From contig JACJWK010000001.1 in assembly GCA_020637195.1 (NCBI GenBank), positions 138,501 to 202,500 of the forward strand: a stretch of DNA of 64,000 nucleotides. Direction: 5' to 3'. Every line of letters starts with the position of its first letter. Position 1 is the stretch's first letter. Below, one piece after another: positions 11,332-20,099 of this stretch. The DNA comes from Microthrixaceae bacterium (GTDB lineage Bacteria > Actinomycetota > Acidimicrobiia > Acidimicrobiales > DATDAH01). Under the pieces are notes generated by a model. It was not told the DNA's origin. It saw only the letters and a program-made list of their open reading frames with translations, and ran no database searches. The position numbers were made by a program, and so were the translations under genes.

Positions 11332-12750
11332 GTGGCACTACAGGGCACGATCGAGACGTTTGCGTTGCCCGAGGTACTCCGTCTGCTGGGCTCGGGGGCC
11401 AAGACCGGCCGGCTGCGACTGAGCGGCGACCGCGGCTCGGGCAGCGTGTGGATCGACGGGGGCAAGGTCGTGGGCGCCGAGGCGACCGGGGCCCGTGACG
11501 GCGCCGCCGCGGTCGCGGTGCTGTTCGAGCTCCTGCGCTTCGCCGACGGATCGTTCACCTTCGAGGCCGACGAGACCACGACCCGGCCCGGCACCCCCCA
11601 GGACATCGAGGTGCTGCTGGGCGACGCGGAGCGCCAGCTCGCCGAGTGGCAGGAGATCGAAGCCGTCGTCCCGTCGCTGCGGGTCGGCCTGGCGCTCGCC
11701 GAGGAGCTGCCCGGCCGCGAGGTGGTGGTCGACGCGACCCGCTGGAAGGCGATCGTGGCGGTGGCCCAGGGCGGTACCGCGGGCGCCGTGGCGGACGCGC
11801 TCGACCTCGACGAGCTGGACGCGTGCCGCCGTGCCAAGGACCTCGTCGAGGCCGGGCTCGCGGCGGTGACCGAGCGGGAGCCCGCGGAGGAGCCTCCGTC
11901 GGACCCGATCACGGACGGGCTCGACGCGGGCCCGGTCGTGACCGGCGCCGACCCGTGGGCGGCCCCGGACCCGGCGCTCGAGCCGACCGCCCCGGCCGCG
12001 ACCGACGCCCCCGGCGGGCTCGACGCCGACCCGCCGGTCGCGGAGCCGGCCGACGCCGCCGCGACCGACCTCTCGGTGCCGATCCCCGACGGGTCCCCCG
12101 AGCTCGCCCCCTACGAGATGGCGGCTTCGGCGCCCGACGACGGCTTCGACCCGCCTCCGTCGATGGAGGGGCCGTCGAGCGCTCGTGCCGATCTGGACGC
12201 GATGGCCTCGGGCTTCGGGCTCTCGGACCCCGGTCCGGACCCGGCGTACGACGCGTACGGCGGGGACCCGGCGACGACCGCGGGCGGCCAGGCCGACACG
12301 GGTGCGATCTTCGACACCGGCTTCGGCGATCCCAGCTCCGGCTTCGACCCGACGTTCGCCTCGGATCCCGCGGAGGACCCGGCCTTCTCCTTCGCGGCGC
12401 CCGACGCCATCGGGGCCGAGGCCGCCCCGGGCGCGGACCTGGGGTCCCCCCTCGGCGCCGGCGCCGCGCTCTTCGCCGACGACCTCACCGGGTCGCCCGC
12501 GGGGGGCTCGGGCGACGGGCTGTTCGCCACGGCCCCGCCGGCGTTCGACGCCGACGACACGGGCGACGCCGCCGAGGTGGCCCGCCAACTGGCCAACCTC
12601 AGCCCCAAGGCGGCGCGGGCGGTCGCGGCCGCGGCCCGGGCCACCACGGTCGAGGAGCGCGAGGCGGCGCTGGCCGAGGTGACCGCGGAGGGCGACGAGC
12701 CCATCAACCGCGGCCTGCTGTTGAAGTTCCTCTCCTCGGTCCAGACCTGA
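11332..12750 (+). CDS. DUF4388 (PATAN-like) domain protein with long acidic low-complexity tail
   Basis: 472 residues from GTG 11332, preceded by GGAGG at 11320-11324. The N-terminal part (about 1-105) matches the DUF4388 pattern (LQGTIETFALPEVLRLL, then GSGAKTGRLRLSGD, GSVWIDGGKVVGAE). In other bacteria this domain occurs in regulators linked to motility, pili or small GTPases. A helical segment (about 110-185) follows. Residues about 190-420 form an Asp/Ala/Pro/Gly-rich, probably disordered tail, ending in a short helical domain (about 425-472, RQLANLSPKAARAVAAAAR). It lies between aroE and a prepilin peptidase, so a pilus or envelope role is possible but unproven. Confidence 0.7.
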   Translation: MALQGTIETFALPEVLRLLGSGAKTGRLRLSGDRGSGSVWIDGGKVVGAEATGARDGAAAVAVLFELLRFADGSFTFEADETTTRPGTPQDIEVLLGDAERQLAEWQEIEAVVPSLRVGLALAEELPGREVVVDATRWKAIVAVAQGGTAGAVADALDLDELDACRRAKDLVEAGLAAVTEREPAEEPPSDPITDGLDAGPVVTGADPWAAPDPALEPTAPAATDAPGGLDADPPVAEPADAAATDLSVPIPDGSPELAPYEMAASAPDDGFDPPPSMEGPSSARADLDAMASGFGLSDPGPDPAYDAYGGDPATTAGGQADTGAIFDTGFGDPSSGFDPTFASDPAEDPAFSFAAPDAIGAEAAPGADLGSPLGAGAALFADDLTGSPAGGSGDGLFATAPPAFDADDTGDAAEVARQLANLSPKAARAVAAAARATTVEEREAALAEVTAEGDEPINRGLLLKFLSSVQT

Positions 12751-12761
12751 GCGGGCGGACG

Positions 12762-12780
12762 GCCGGCCTCCGTGGCCGGC
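12762..12780 (+). terminator. GC hairpin after the DUF4388 gene
   Basis: Seven-base perfect stem (GCCGGCC/GGCCGGC) with a 5-base loop, starting 11 bases after the stop. There is no T-tract, so it is at best an atypical terminator; it separates the DUF4388 gene from the next promoter. Confidence 0.35.
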
Positions 12781-12810
12781 GCCCCGTCTCGACGACCCCG
12801 GCCGCCCCGC

Positions 12811-12816
12811 TACGGT
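12811..12816 (+). promoter_or_regulatory. -10 element (TACGGT) for the prepilin peptidase gene
   Basis: TACGGT ends 7 bases before GTG 12824 and overlaps the alternative GTG at 12815. Under the leaderless pattern seen elsewhere in this window it supports 12824 as the start. Confidence 0.45.
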
Positions 12817-12823
12817 GCCCGAC

Positions 12824-13672
12824 GTGTCCGATGCCCTGGTCGTCGCGCTCTGCGCGGTGGCCGGCGTGGTCGTCGCCCCGTTCCTGACCACCCTGATCGA
12901 GCAGGTCCCCGGCAAGCTGCCCCTCCGGTGGCCGGGCCCGGCCGAGCACCCGCCGATCCTCTACTGGCTGCGCCCGCGGGAGGAGACGGCGAGCGCCGCG
13001 ACCGACGCGGCGTCACGCACGGCGACCGGGGCGGGTGCCGACCCCCGCGACGCTCGGGCCGACGTCGACGACGCGGAGGCGGCCGAGGAGGGCTTCGACG
13101 GGCCCCTGCCCCCCGGGTGGGGGCTGGCCACTGAGATCGCCAGCCCGGTGCTGTTCGCGCTGGCCGGCGTGCGCTTCGGCGCCAGCGCGGTCGTGGTGCC
13201 GTTCTGCGTGCTGTTCGGCGCTCTGCTGGTCGTGTCGGTGATCGACATCGGGCACTACCGGATCCCGGACCGGATCGTGTTCCCGACCCTCGCGCTCTCG
13301 CTGCCCCTCATCGTGGCGGTGTCGCTCGGGCTCGGCGCCGGCCGGTCGATCGGCTACGCCCTCGTCGGGGCCCTGGCGTACTTCCTGCTCCTGCTCGTGG
13401 CCCACCTGGTGTACCCGGCGGGCATGGGCTTCGGGGACGTGAAGCTGGCCCTGCTGATGGGGCTCTACCTGGGCTGGATCGCCCCCGACGCCATCCGGGC
13501 GGTGACCCTCGTGCTGTTCGCGCTGATGATCGGCTGCCTGCTCGGTGTGGCCGTCGGGGCGGTGCTCGCCGTCGTGCGCCGGCGCAACGCCGCGTTCCCC
13601 TTCGGGCCGGCCCTCGCGGCGTCGACGGTGGCCGCGGTGCTGTTCAGCCAGCAGCTCCTCGGGACCGGCTGA
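12824..13672 (+). CDS. Prepilin peptidase (A24 family aspartic protease)
   Basis: Polytopic inner-membrane protease that trims type IV pilin-like precursors; 282 residues from GTG 12824 (GTG 12815 also possible). The two catalytic aspartates are in VIDIGHYRIPD (about 139-149) and GMGFGDVKLALLMG (about 200-213). About seven hydrophobic segments are visible. The N-terminal part lacks the Cys-X-X-Cys pairs of bifunctional PilD enzymes and has a charged Ala/Asp-rich insert (about 50-90), so N-methylation is doubtful. No pilin, assembly ATPase or platform protein gene is adjacent, so its substrates lie elsewhere. As I recall, aroE is also followed by a prepilin peptidase gene in Mycobacterium. Confidence 0.85.
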   Translation: MSDALVVALCAVAGVVVAPFLTTLIEQVPGKLPLRWPGPAEHPPILYWLRPREETASAATDAASRTATGAGADPRDARADVDDAEAAEEGFDGPLPPGWGLATEIASPVLFALAGVRFGASAVVVPFCVLFGALLVVSVIDIGHYRIPDRIVFPTLALSLPLIVAVSLGLGAGRSIGYALVGALAYFLLLLVAHLVYPAGMGFGDVKLALLMGLYLGWIAPDAIRAVTLVLFALMIGCLLGVAVGAVLAVVRRRNAAFPFGPALAASTVAAVLFSQQLLGTG

Positions 13673-13816
13673 GCGGTCCTCGTCGGGTGCGACCTGCGGT
13701 CGCGCCGACTGGTCGCGCGGCGGACGGCTCCGTACCATCGTGCGTCGCACGCCGCGGCGAGTCGTGGGCCCCACGACCGCCGACCGCACCCGCCGCACCG
13801 AACCCACGGGGGACCC
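13673..13816 (+). promoter_or_regulatory. Intergenic region with candidate promoter for the acyl-CoA dehydrogenase gene
   Basis: The 144 bases between the prepilin peptidase and acyl-CoA dehydrogenase genes contain TACCAT (13733-13738), a plausible -10. It implies a leader of about 70 nt ending in a GGGGGA-like ribosome-binding site just before ATG 13817. I see no other conserved structure. Confidence 0.3.
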
Positions 13817-15130
13817 ATGGCCACCGCCACCCAGGACGACGTCGTCACCGAGCTCACCACCTGGCTCGAGGAGAACTGGGACCCCGACCTGACGGTGGGC
13901 GAGTGGTGGGAGCGGCTCGGCCTGGCCGGGTGGGCGGCACCGAACCTGCCCGCCAACGCGTACGGCCGGGACCTCTCGCGCAACGACACCGTGCGCGTGC
14001 AGGAGGAGATCGCCCGCTTCGGCGCCCTCGGCGCCCCCGGGGGCCTCGGCCTGATGCTGGCCGCGCCGACCATCGCCACCCACGGCAGCCAGGAGCAGAT
14101 CGACCGCTACGTCCGCGACATCGTCACGGGCCAGAAGGCGTGGTGCCAGCTCTTCAGCGAGCCCGGTGCCGGATCCGACCTCGCGGGCCTGACCACCCGG
14201 GCCACCCGGGACGGCGACGAGTGGGTGGTCGACGGCCAGAAGGTGTGGACCTCGGCGGGCCAGGTGGCCGACCTGGGCATGCTCATCGCCCGCACCGACG
14301 CGAGCGTGCCCAAGCACCAGGGCATCAGCTACTTCGCCCTCGACATGCACCAGCCCGGCGTCGAGATCCGGCCGCTGCGGGAGATGACCGGCCACGCCAT
14401 GTTCAACGAGGTCTTCCTGAGCGAGGCCCGGGTCCACGACGACGCGCTCGTCGGGGGGCTCGGCAAGGGCTGGGCCGTGGCCAACACCACCCTCATGCAC
14501 GAGCGGGCCAGCCTCGGCTCGGGGGGTGGCCACGCCGCCTCCAGCGCGGCCGTGCCCGGCACGGTCATGGGCCACCTGGGCGCCCGGGCCGGCGACTTCG
14601 TGCGCACCCCCGGCAAGCGCTCGAAGGACGGCCGCCGGCGGGGCAACGCCTTCGCGGTGAGCGCCCAGCTGCTGGTCGACCTGGCCAAGGGCAACGGCAA
14701 GAGCGCCGACCCGCTCATCCGCCAGGACCTCATGAAGCTCTACACCCTGGGCGAGATCGGCCGGTTCAACGGCCTGCGCCAGAAGGCGCTGAAGTCCCAG
14801 GGCCGGGACCTGCCCGGGGTGGGCAACATCGCCAAGCTCTCGATGAGCGAGATGATGCGCCTCTCGCGCGACATCGGCCTGCGCATCGTCGGCCCCGCCG
14901 GCACGCTCCACGCCTACGAGGGCCAGGACGGCGACGCGGTCGTCGAGGCCACGGCCAACCCGTTCCTGCCCCTCGTCACCGGCACCGCCCTGTTCGCCCA
15001 GGGCCCCGCCATCTACGGCGGGACCGACCAGATCCAGCGCAACATCATCGGCGAGCGGGTCCTCGGCCTGCCGAAGGAGCCGAGCAACGACAAGACGCTG
15101 CCGTTCAGCGAGCTGCCGAAGAACGCCTGA
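13817..15130 (+). CDS. Acyl-CoA dehydrogenase family protein
   Basis: 437-residue flavoprotein of the acyl-CoA dehydrogenase superfamily, ATG 13817. The FAD/substrate-binding central region reads WCQLFSEPGAGSDLAG (about 111-126), then DEWVVDGQKVWTSAG. The C-terminal domain ends with the family signature YGGTDQIQRNIIGERVLGLP. The enzyme would oxidise an acyl-CoA at the alpha-beta position, passing electrons to ETF; substrate cannot be inferred. Its position between a prepilin peptidase and aroC gives no pathway hint, and no beta-oxidation partner is nearby. Residues about 240-300 contain an unusually basic stretch (GKRSKDGRRRGNAF). Confidence 0.88.
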   Translation: MATATQDDVVTELTTWLEENWDPDLTVGEWWERLGLAGWAAPNLPANAYGRDLSRNDTVRVQEEIARFGALGAPGGLGLMLAAPTIATHGSQEQIDRYVRDIVTGQKAWCQLFSEPGAGSDLAGLTTRATRDGDEWVVDGQKVWTSAGQVADLGMLIARTDASVPKHQGISYFALDMHQPGVEIRPLREMTGHAMFNEVFLSEARVHDDALVGGLGKGWAVANTTLMHERASLGSGGGHAASSAAVPGTVMGHLGARAGDFVRTPGKRSKDGRRRGNAFAVSAQLLVDLAKGNGKSADPLIRQDLMKLYTLGEIGRFNGLRQKALKSQGRDLPGVGNIAKLSMSEMMRLSRDIGLRIVGPAGTLHAYEGQDGDAVVEATANPFLPLVTGTALFAQGPAIYGGTDQIQRNIIGERVLGLPKEPSNDKTLPFSELPKNA

Positions 15131-15170
15131 GCCCGGGGCAACGGACTCGGGGGCGGCACCCCCCGGTCGG

Positions 15171-15176
15171 TAACCT
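15171..15176 (+). promoter_or_regulatory. -10 element (TAACCT) for leaderless aroC
   Basis: TAACCT ends 8 bases before the aroC ATG at 15185 with no Shine-Dalgarno between. It is the likely promoter of the aroC-K-B-Q-peptidase unit. Confidence 0.5.
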
Positions 15177-15184
15177 CGGGACCG

Positions 15185-16363
15185 ATGCTGCGCTACCTCA
15201 CCGCCGGCGAGTCGCACGGCCAGGCCCTCGTGGTCGTGATCGAAGGCCTGCCCGCGGGCCTGGAGATCACCGAGGCCGACCTCCAGGACGAGCTGCGCCG
15301 TCGGCGACTCGGGTACGGGCGGGGGCCGCGCATGCGCTTCGAGCAGGACGAGCTCCGCCTGCTCGGCGGGATCCGCCACGGCCGCACCCTCGGGTCCCCG
15401 GTGGCGATCGAGATCGGCAACTCGGAGTGGGAGCGCAAGTGGACCGAGGAGATGTCCCCGGCACCGGGTGAGACCGCGAGCCCGCTCACCCAGCCCCGGC
15501 CCGGCCACGCCGACCTCGCCGGCATGCAGAAGTACGGGTTCACCGATGCCCGCAACGTGCTCGAGCGGGCCTCCGCCCGCGAGACCGCGGCGCGGGTCGC
15601 TGCGGGGGCCGTGGCCAAGAAGCTGCTCGCCGCGCTGGACGTGGCCATCCTCTCCCACGTCGTGGCGGTCGGCCCCGTGGAGTCGAAGTCCACCCGGCTG
15701 CCCGCGCCGGGCGACCTCGACCGCATCGACGAGTCGTCGGTGCGCTGCTTCGACGCCGACGCCGAGGCGGCGATGGTCGACGAGATCAAGGCGGCGGCCC
15801 GGGAGGGCGACAGCCTGGGCGGCGTCGTCGAGGTGCTGGCCTACGGCGTCCCGGTCGGTCTCGGGAGCCACGTGCACTGGGACCGCAAGCTCGACGCCCT
15901 CCTCGCCCAGGCGCTGATGAGCATCCAGGCGGTCAAGGGCGTCGAGATCGGTGACGGGTTCGAGGTCGCGGCCCGGCGGGGGAGCGCGGCGCACGACCCC
16001 ATCGCCTGGGACGCCGAGGACGGCCGCTACCGGCGGGAGTCGGGCCTGGCCGGCGGCGTCGAGGGCGGCATCTCGACGGGCGAGGTCCTCCGGGCGCGGC
16101 TCGCCATGAAGCCGCTGGCCACGCTCAACCGACCCGTGCTGAAGACCGTGGACACCGTCACCAAGGAGGAGACGGTGTCGTTCAAGGAGCGCACCGACGT
16201 CACCGCGGTCCCGGCCCTCGGCGTGGTGGCCGAGACCATGGTCGCCCTGGTGCTCGCCGACGAGGTGAGCCGCAAGTTCGGGGGTGACTCGGTGGACGAG
16301 CTCGTCCGCAACGCCGACGCCTACCTGGCCGCGGTCGACGGTGGCAGCGATCGTCGTGGGTGA
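15185..16363 (+). CDS. aroC: Chorismate synthase
   Basis: Last step of the shikimate pathway: converts EPSP to chorismate using reduced FMN. 392 residues from ATG 15185, the usual actinobacterial length. Family motifs include the N-terminal GESHGQALV (about 9-17), the [11 protein letters not shown] region, [37 protein letters not shown] and the C-terminal [18 protein letters not shown]. It heads a run of tightly overlapping aro genes (aroK start lies inside its 3' end). No frame anomalies. Confidence 0.97.
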   Translation: MLRYLTAGESHGQALVVVIEGLPAGLEITEADLQDELRRRRLGYGRGPRMRFEQDELRLLGGIRHGRTLGSPVAIEIGNSEWERKWTEEMSPAPGETASPLTQPRPGHADLAGMQKYGFTDARNVLERASARETAARVAAGAVAKKLLAALDVAILSHVVAVGPVESKSTRLPAPGDLDRIDESSVRCFDADAEAAMVDEIKAAAREGDSLGGVVEVLAYGVPVGLGSHVHWDRKLDALLAQALMSIQAVKGVEIGDGFEVAARRGSAAHDPIAWDAEDGRYRRESGLAGGVEGGISTGEVLRARLAMKPLATLNRPVLKTVDTVTKEETVSFKERTDVTAVPALGVVAETMVALVLADEVSRKFGGDSVDELVRNADAYLAAVDGGSDRRG

Positions 16364-16895
16364 CCACATCGTCCTCATCGGGATGATGGGTGCAGGCAAG
16401 ACGTCGGTCGGTCGTCGCGTCGCCGAGGCCCTCGACCGGCCCCTGGTCGACACCGACGCGCTGGTCGAGGCGCGGACGGGCCGCACCGTGCGGGAGATCT
16501 TCGAGGCGGACGGCGAGGCCGCGTACCGGGCCATCGAGGCCGACGCCGTGGCCGACGCGGTCGACTGGCCCGAGCCCGCCGTGCTGGCCGCCGCGGGCGG
16601 GGTCGTGCTCTACCCGGCCAGCCGGGACCGACTGCACGACGCCGGCACCGTCGTGTGGCTGGCCGCCACCCCCGCCACGCTCGCCGGCCGGGTCCGCCCC
16701 GGCGACCACCGGCCGCTCCTCGGCACGGACCCCGAGCCGGTGCTGCGACGCCTGCTCGAGGAGCGCCACGCGCTCTACGAGGAGCTGGCGGACGAAGTCG
16801 TCGTCGTCGACGACCTGACCACCGAGCAGGCGGCCGAGTGCGTGCTCGCCGCGTGCGACCGGCCCGAGCCGTCCGCGCCCCGGCGGTCGTCATGA
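16341..16895 (+). CDS. aroK: Shikimate kinase
   Basis: Phosphorylates shikimate at the 3-OH using ATP. 184 residues from GTG 16341; GTG 16356, nearer the aroC stop, is an equal alternative. The P-loop is [11 protein letters not shown] (about 14-24), the shikimate-binding Asp/Arg elements appear in [18 protein letters not shown], and GGGVVL is represented by AAGGVVL (about 89-95). A lid arginine is in RPLLG. It overlaps aroC upstream and aroB downstream (ATGA), indicating translational coupling. Confidence 0.93.
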   Translation: MAAIVVGDHIVLIGMMGAGKTSVGRRVAEALDRPLVDTDALVEARTGRTVREIFEADGEAAYRAIEADAVADAVDWPEPAVLAAAGGVVLYPASRDRLHDAGTVVWLAATPATLAGRVRPGDHRPLLGTDPEPVLRRLLEERHALYEELADEVVVVDDLTTEQAAECVLAACDRPEPSAPRRSS

Positions 16896-17929
16896 GCAGC
16901 CCGGGCGCGGGCCTCCGGAGCGTGCCCGTCGACCTGGGCGACGACTCCTACGAGGTGTGGGTCGGCGCCGGGGCGCGCCGGCACCTGGCCGAGGTGCTGC
17001 CGTCGGGAGCCGGTCGCGCCGCGGTCGTCACCCAGGCGACCGTGGGCGTGACCGTGGACCCGGGCATCGAGCACCGCGTGTTCACCATCGGCGACGGCGA
17101 GCCGGCCAAGCGGCTGGCCACGGTCGAGGACCTGTGCCGGCGGTGGGCGCAGTGGGGGATGACGCGCCGCGACGTGGTGGTCGCGGTGGGCGGCGGCGTG
17201 GTCACCGACACCGCCGGGTTCGCCGCCGCCGTGTACCACCGGGGGATCGCGGTCGTGCACGTGCCGACCACCCTCCTCGGGCAGGTGGACGCGGCCATCG
17301 GCGGCAAGACCGGGGTGAACCTGCCGGAGGGCAAGAACCTGGTGGGCGCGTTCTGGCAGCCGGCCGCGGTGCTGTGCGACACCGAGGTGCTCGAGACGCT
17401 GCCGCCGCGTGAGTACGCGAGCGGCCTCGGCGAACTGGCCAAGTACCACTTCTTGACCGGGGACGACCTCGGCGACCTCCCGCTCGACGAGCGGGTGGCC
17501 CGCTGCGTCGCCATCAAGGCCGCCATCGTGGCCGAGGACGAGCGCGAGGGCGGCCGCCGGGCCCTGCTCAACTACGGCCACACCCTCGCGCACGCGCTCG
17601 AGATCGCGGGCCACCACGACCTGCGCCACGGCGAGGCCGTCGCGCTCGGCCTGATCTTCGCGGCCCGCCTGGCGCGCCGACTCGAGCGGGTGGGCGACGG
17701 CCGCGTCGCCGACCACGAGGCCGTCGTGGCCGGCTACGGGCTTCCGGACCGGCTCGATCCCGGGCACGACCCCGACGAGCTGGTCGCGCTGATGAAGCGC
17801 GACAAGAAGGCCCTCGACGGTCTGACGTTCGCGCTCGACGGCCCCGACGGGGTCGAGGTGGTCGCCGGTGTCCCCGAGGACGTCGTGCGCACGACGCTCG
17901 TGCAGTGGCTGGGCGAGGGAGGCCGCTGA
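16892..17929 (+). CDS. aroB: 3-dehydroquinate synthase
   Basis: NAD- and metal-dependent enzyme converting DAHP to 3-dehydroquinate. 345 residues from ATG 16892, overlapping the aroK stop as ATGA. NAD-binding GGGVVTDTAGFAAA (about 99-112) and the signature VPTTLLGQVDAAIGGKTGVN are present, as are metal ligands in ASGLGELAKYHF and NYGHTLAHALE plus a downstream histidine. Its TGA overlaps the aroQ ATG by one base. Confidence 0.96.
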   Translation: MSSPGAGLRSVPVDLGDDSYEVWVGAGARRHLAEVLPSGAGRAAVVTQATVGVTVDPGIEHRVFTIGDGEPAKRLATVEDLCRRWAQWGMTRRDVVVAVGGGVVTDTAGFAAAVYHRGIAVVHVPTTLLGQVDAAIGGKTGVNLPEGKNLVGAFWQPAAVLCDTEVLETLPPREYASGLGELAKYHFLTGDDLGDLPLDERVARCVAIKAAIVAEDEREGGRRALLNYGHTLAHALEIAGHHDLRHGEAVALGLIFAARLARRLERVGDGRVADHEAVVAGYGLPDRLDPGHDPDELVALMKRDKKALDGLTFALDGPDGVEVVAGVPEDVVRTTLVQWLGEGGR

Positions 17930-18378
17930 TGGCCCAGGTGCTGCTGCTCCTCTCGGGTCCCAACCTGAACCTGCTGGGGGACCGCGAGCCCGACGTGTAC
18001 GGAACCGACACCCTCGACGACCACGTGGTGGCCGCGACGGCCCGGGCCGCTCGCTACGGGCTCGAGGTCGAGCACGTGCAGAGCAACGCCGAAGCCGACC
18101 TGGTCGACGCCGTCCACGGCGCGCGGGGCCGGGCCGCGGCCATCGTCGTGAACGCCGGCGCCCTGACGCACTACGGGTGGTCACTCCACGACGCGCTCGC
18201 CGCCTACGACGGCCCCATCGTCGAGCTCCACCTGTCCAACCCCGACCGTCGTGAGCCGTGGCGTCACACGTCGGTGGTCTCGCCGGTGGCCACGGGGCTG
18301 ATCAGCGGCTTCGGGGGCCACGGGTACCGCCTGGCTGTGGACGCCGTGGCCGAGCTGTTGGGCATCACCGTTGCCTGA
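17929..18378 (+). CDS. aroQ: Type II 3-dehydroquinate dehydratase
   Basis: Dodecameric-type dehydroquinase that dehydrates 3-dehydroquinate, 149 residues from ATG 17929. The family hallmark GPNLNLLGDREPDVYG (about 9-24) carries the catalytic tyrosine. VNAGALTHYGWSLHDAL holds substrate contacts, and the usual HISN is HLSN (followed by PDRREPWRHTSVVS). It is type II, not the unrelated type I AroD. With aroE, aroB, aroK and aroC the window encodes all shikimate steps except DAHP synthase and EPSP synthase. Confidence 0.95.
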   Translation: MAQVLLLLSGPNLNLLGDREPDVYGTDTLDDHVVAATARAARYGLEVEHVQSNAEADLVDAVHGARGRAAAIVVNAGALTHYGWSLHDALAAYDGPIVELHLSNPDRREPWRHTSVVSPVATGLISGFGGHGYRLAVDAVAELLGITVA

Positions 18379-19486
18379 CCCCGTCGAGGGTCTCACGGCC
18401 ATGGACGTCGCCGGCCGGGTCGAGCGCCTCCGTCCGGCGCTGGCGGGCGCGGGCTGCGACGGCCTGCTCGTCACGAGCCTGGTGAACATCCGCTACCTCA
18501 CCGGCTTCACGGGCTCGGCGGGCCTGCTCCTGGTGCTGGACGACGACCTGCTCCTGGTGACGGACGGGCGCTACGCCCAGCAGGCGGACGATCAGCTCGC
18601 CGCGGCCGGTGTGGCCGCCCGCCTCGAGATCTCGGGCACCGGCCAGCGCGAGCTGCTCGGCGCCGCGGTCAGGGGAACGGGTCGCCTCGGGTTGGAGGCC
18701 TCGTCGGTCACGTGGGCCCAGACCCGCCGCTTCGACGACGACTGGTTCCCGGACGCCACCCTGGTGCCCACCGACGGCCTCGTGGAGTCCCTGCGGATCG
18801 TGAAGGACGCCGGTGAGGTGGCCCGCATCGAAGCCGCGGCGCACCTCGCCGACGCCGCCCTCGCCGAGGTGCGTCCCCTGCTCCTCGACGGGCCCACCGA
18901 GGCGGAGCTGGGCCTGGCGCTCGACACCGCCATCCGCCGCCGCGGCGCCGAGGGCACGTCGTTCGAGACGATCGTCGCGTCGGGCCCGAACGGGGCCAAG
19001 CCCCACCACCGTCCGGGGCCCCGCCCGATCGGCGAGGGCGACCTCGTGGTGCTCGACTTCGGTGCCCTCGTCGACGGCTACTGCTCGGACATGACCCGCA
19101 CGTTGATGGTGGGCGAGCCGAGCCCCACCCAGCAGCGCATGCTCGACGTCGTCACCGCCAGCCAGCGTGCCGGCGTGGCCGCCGTCGCGCCCGACGTGGC
19201 CACCGCGGCGGTCGACGCCGCCTGCCGATCGGTGATCGACGAGGCCGGTTGGGGCGACGCCTTCGTCCACGGCACGGGGCACGGGGTGGGCCTGCAGATC
19301 CACGAGGACCCGAGGGTGGCGGCCACGGCCACTGCTACGCTCGCTCCCGGCCACGTCGTCACCGTCGAACCCGGCGTCTACCTGCCCGAGCACGGCGGGG
19401 TGCGGGTCGAGGACACCGTCGTGGTCACCGACGAGGGGTGCCGCCCGCTCACCCTCGCGCCCAAGCGGCCGCTCGTGGCCGCCTGA
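18371..19486 (+). CDS. Xaa-Pro aminopeptidase family (M24B) metallopeptidase
   Basis: 371-residue creatinase-fold peptidase, start TTG 18371 overlapping the aroQ stop (an ATG at 18401 is possible). The N-terminal domain (LVNIRYLTGFTGSAG, about 37-51) precedes the pita-bread catalytic domain. Metal ligands are recognisable in VVLDFGALVDGYCSDMTRT (about 227-245), HGTGHGVGLQIHEDP (about 297-311), TVEPGVYLPEHGGVRVEDTVV. Homologues act as cytosolic dipeptidases/proline aminopeptidases, and the gene sits just upstream of efp in many bacteria. Exact specificity is not deducible. Confidence 0.92.
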   Translation: MPDPVEGLTAMDVAGRVERLRPALAGAGCDGLLVTSLVNIRYLTGFTGSAGLLLVLDDDLLLVTDGRYAQQADDQLAAAGVAARLEISGTGQRELLGAAVRGTGRLGLEASSVTWAQTRRFDDDWFPDATLVPTDGLVESLRIVKDAGEVARIEAAAHLADAALAEVRPLLLDGPTEAELGLALDTAIRRRGAEGTSFETIVASGPNGAKPHHRPGPRPIGEGDLVVLDFGALVDGYCSDMTRTLMVGEPSPTQQRMLDVVTASQRAGVAAVAPDVATAAVDAACRSVIDEAGWGDAFVHGTGHGVGLQIHEDPRVAATATATLAPGHVVTVEPGVYLPEHGGVRVEDTVVVTDEGCRPLTLAPKRPLVAA

Positions 19487-19509
19487 CCGACCGACCCCGA
19501 AGGACCGAC

Positions 19510-20073
19510 ATGGCGACCATCACCACCAACGACCTGAAGAACGGCATGGCCCTCGACCTCGACGAGGGGCTGTTCCAGGTGGTCGAGTTCCAGCACGTGA
19601 AGCCCGGCAAGGGGGGTGCCTTCGTCCGCACCACCCTCAAGAACGTGCGCTCCGGCGCCGTGCTCGATCGCACGTTCCGGGCGGGCGAGAAGGTCGAGCG
19701 GGCGATCATCGACAAGCGTGAGATGCAGTTCCTCTACCGCGAGGCCGAGGACTACGTCTTCATGGACAACGCGTCCTACGACCAGATCAGCGTGGGTCGC
19801 GCCGCGCTCGACACGGCCGCCGACTACCTGCTCGAGGGCAACGCCGCGGTGCTGCAGATGTACGGCGACGAGATCGTGGGCGTGGACCTGCCGGCGGCCG
19901 TCGAGCTCGCGATCGCCGAGACCGAGCCCGGGATCCAGGGGGACCGGGTCTCGGGCGCGCGCAAGCCCGCCACGCTCGAGACCGGCCTCGTCGTGCAGGT
20001 GCCGCTGTTCGTGGGTCCCGGCGACCGCATCAGGGTCGACACCCGCACGGGCGAGTACCTCAGCCGAGCCTGA
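19510..20073 (+). CDS. efp: Translation elongation factor P
   Basis: 187 residues from ATG 19510. EF-P relieves ribosomes stalled on polyproline, relevant to this proline-rich proteome. Three OB-like domains are visible. The tip loop reads KPGKGGAF (31-38), with Lys34 at the position modified in many lineages, though actinobacterial factors are often functional unmodified. The C-terminal signature appears as GLVVQVPLFVGPGDRIRVDTRTGEYLSRA. A GAAGGA-like site lies about 8 bases upstream of the start. nusB follows after 26 bases, the usual efp-nusB pairing. Confidence 0.97.
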   Translation: MATITTNDLKNGMALDLDEGLFQVVEFQHVKPGKGGAFVRTTLKNVRSGAVLDRTFRAGEKVERAIIDKREMQFLYREAEDYVFMDNASYDQISVGRAALDTAADYLLEGNAAVLQMYGDEIVGVDLPAAVELAIAETEPGIQGDRVSGARKPATLETGLVVQVPLFVGPGDRIRVDTRTGEYLSRA

Positions 20074-20099
20074 CCCCGCCGGCAACGGACCCCACGCCC

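Noticed and set aside
12762..12780. Strong intrinsic terminator
   Set aside because: Hairpin is perfect but there is no T-tract; kept only as a low-confidence feature.
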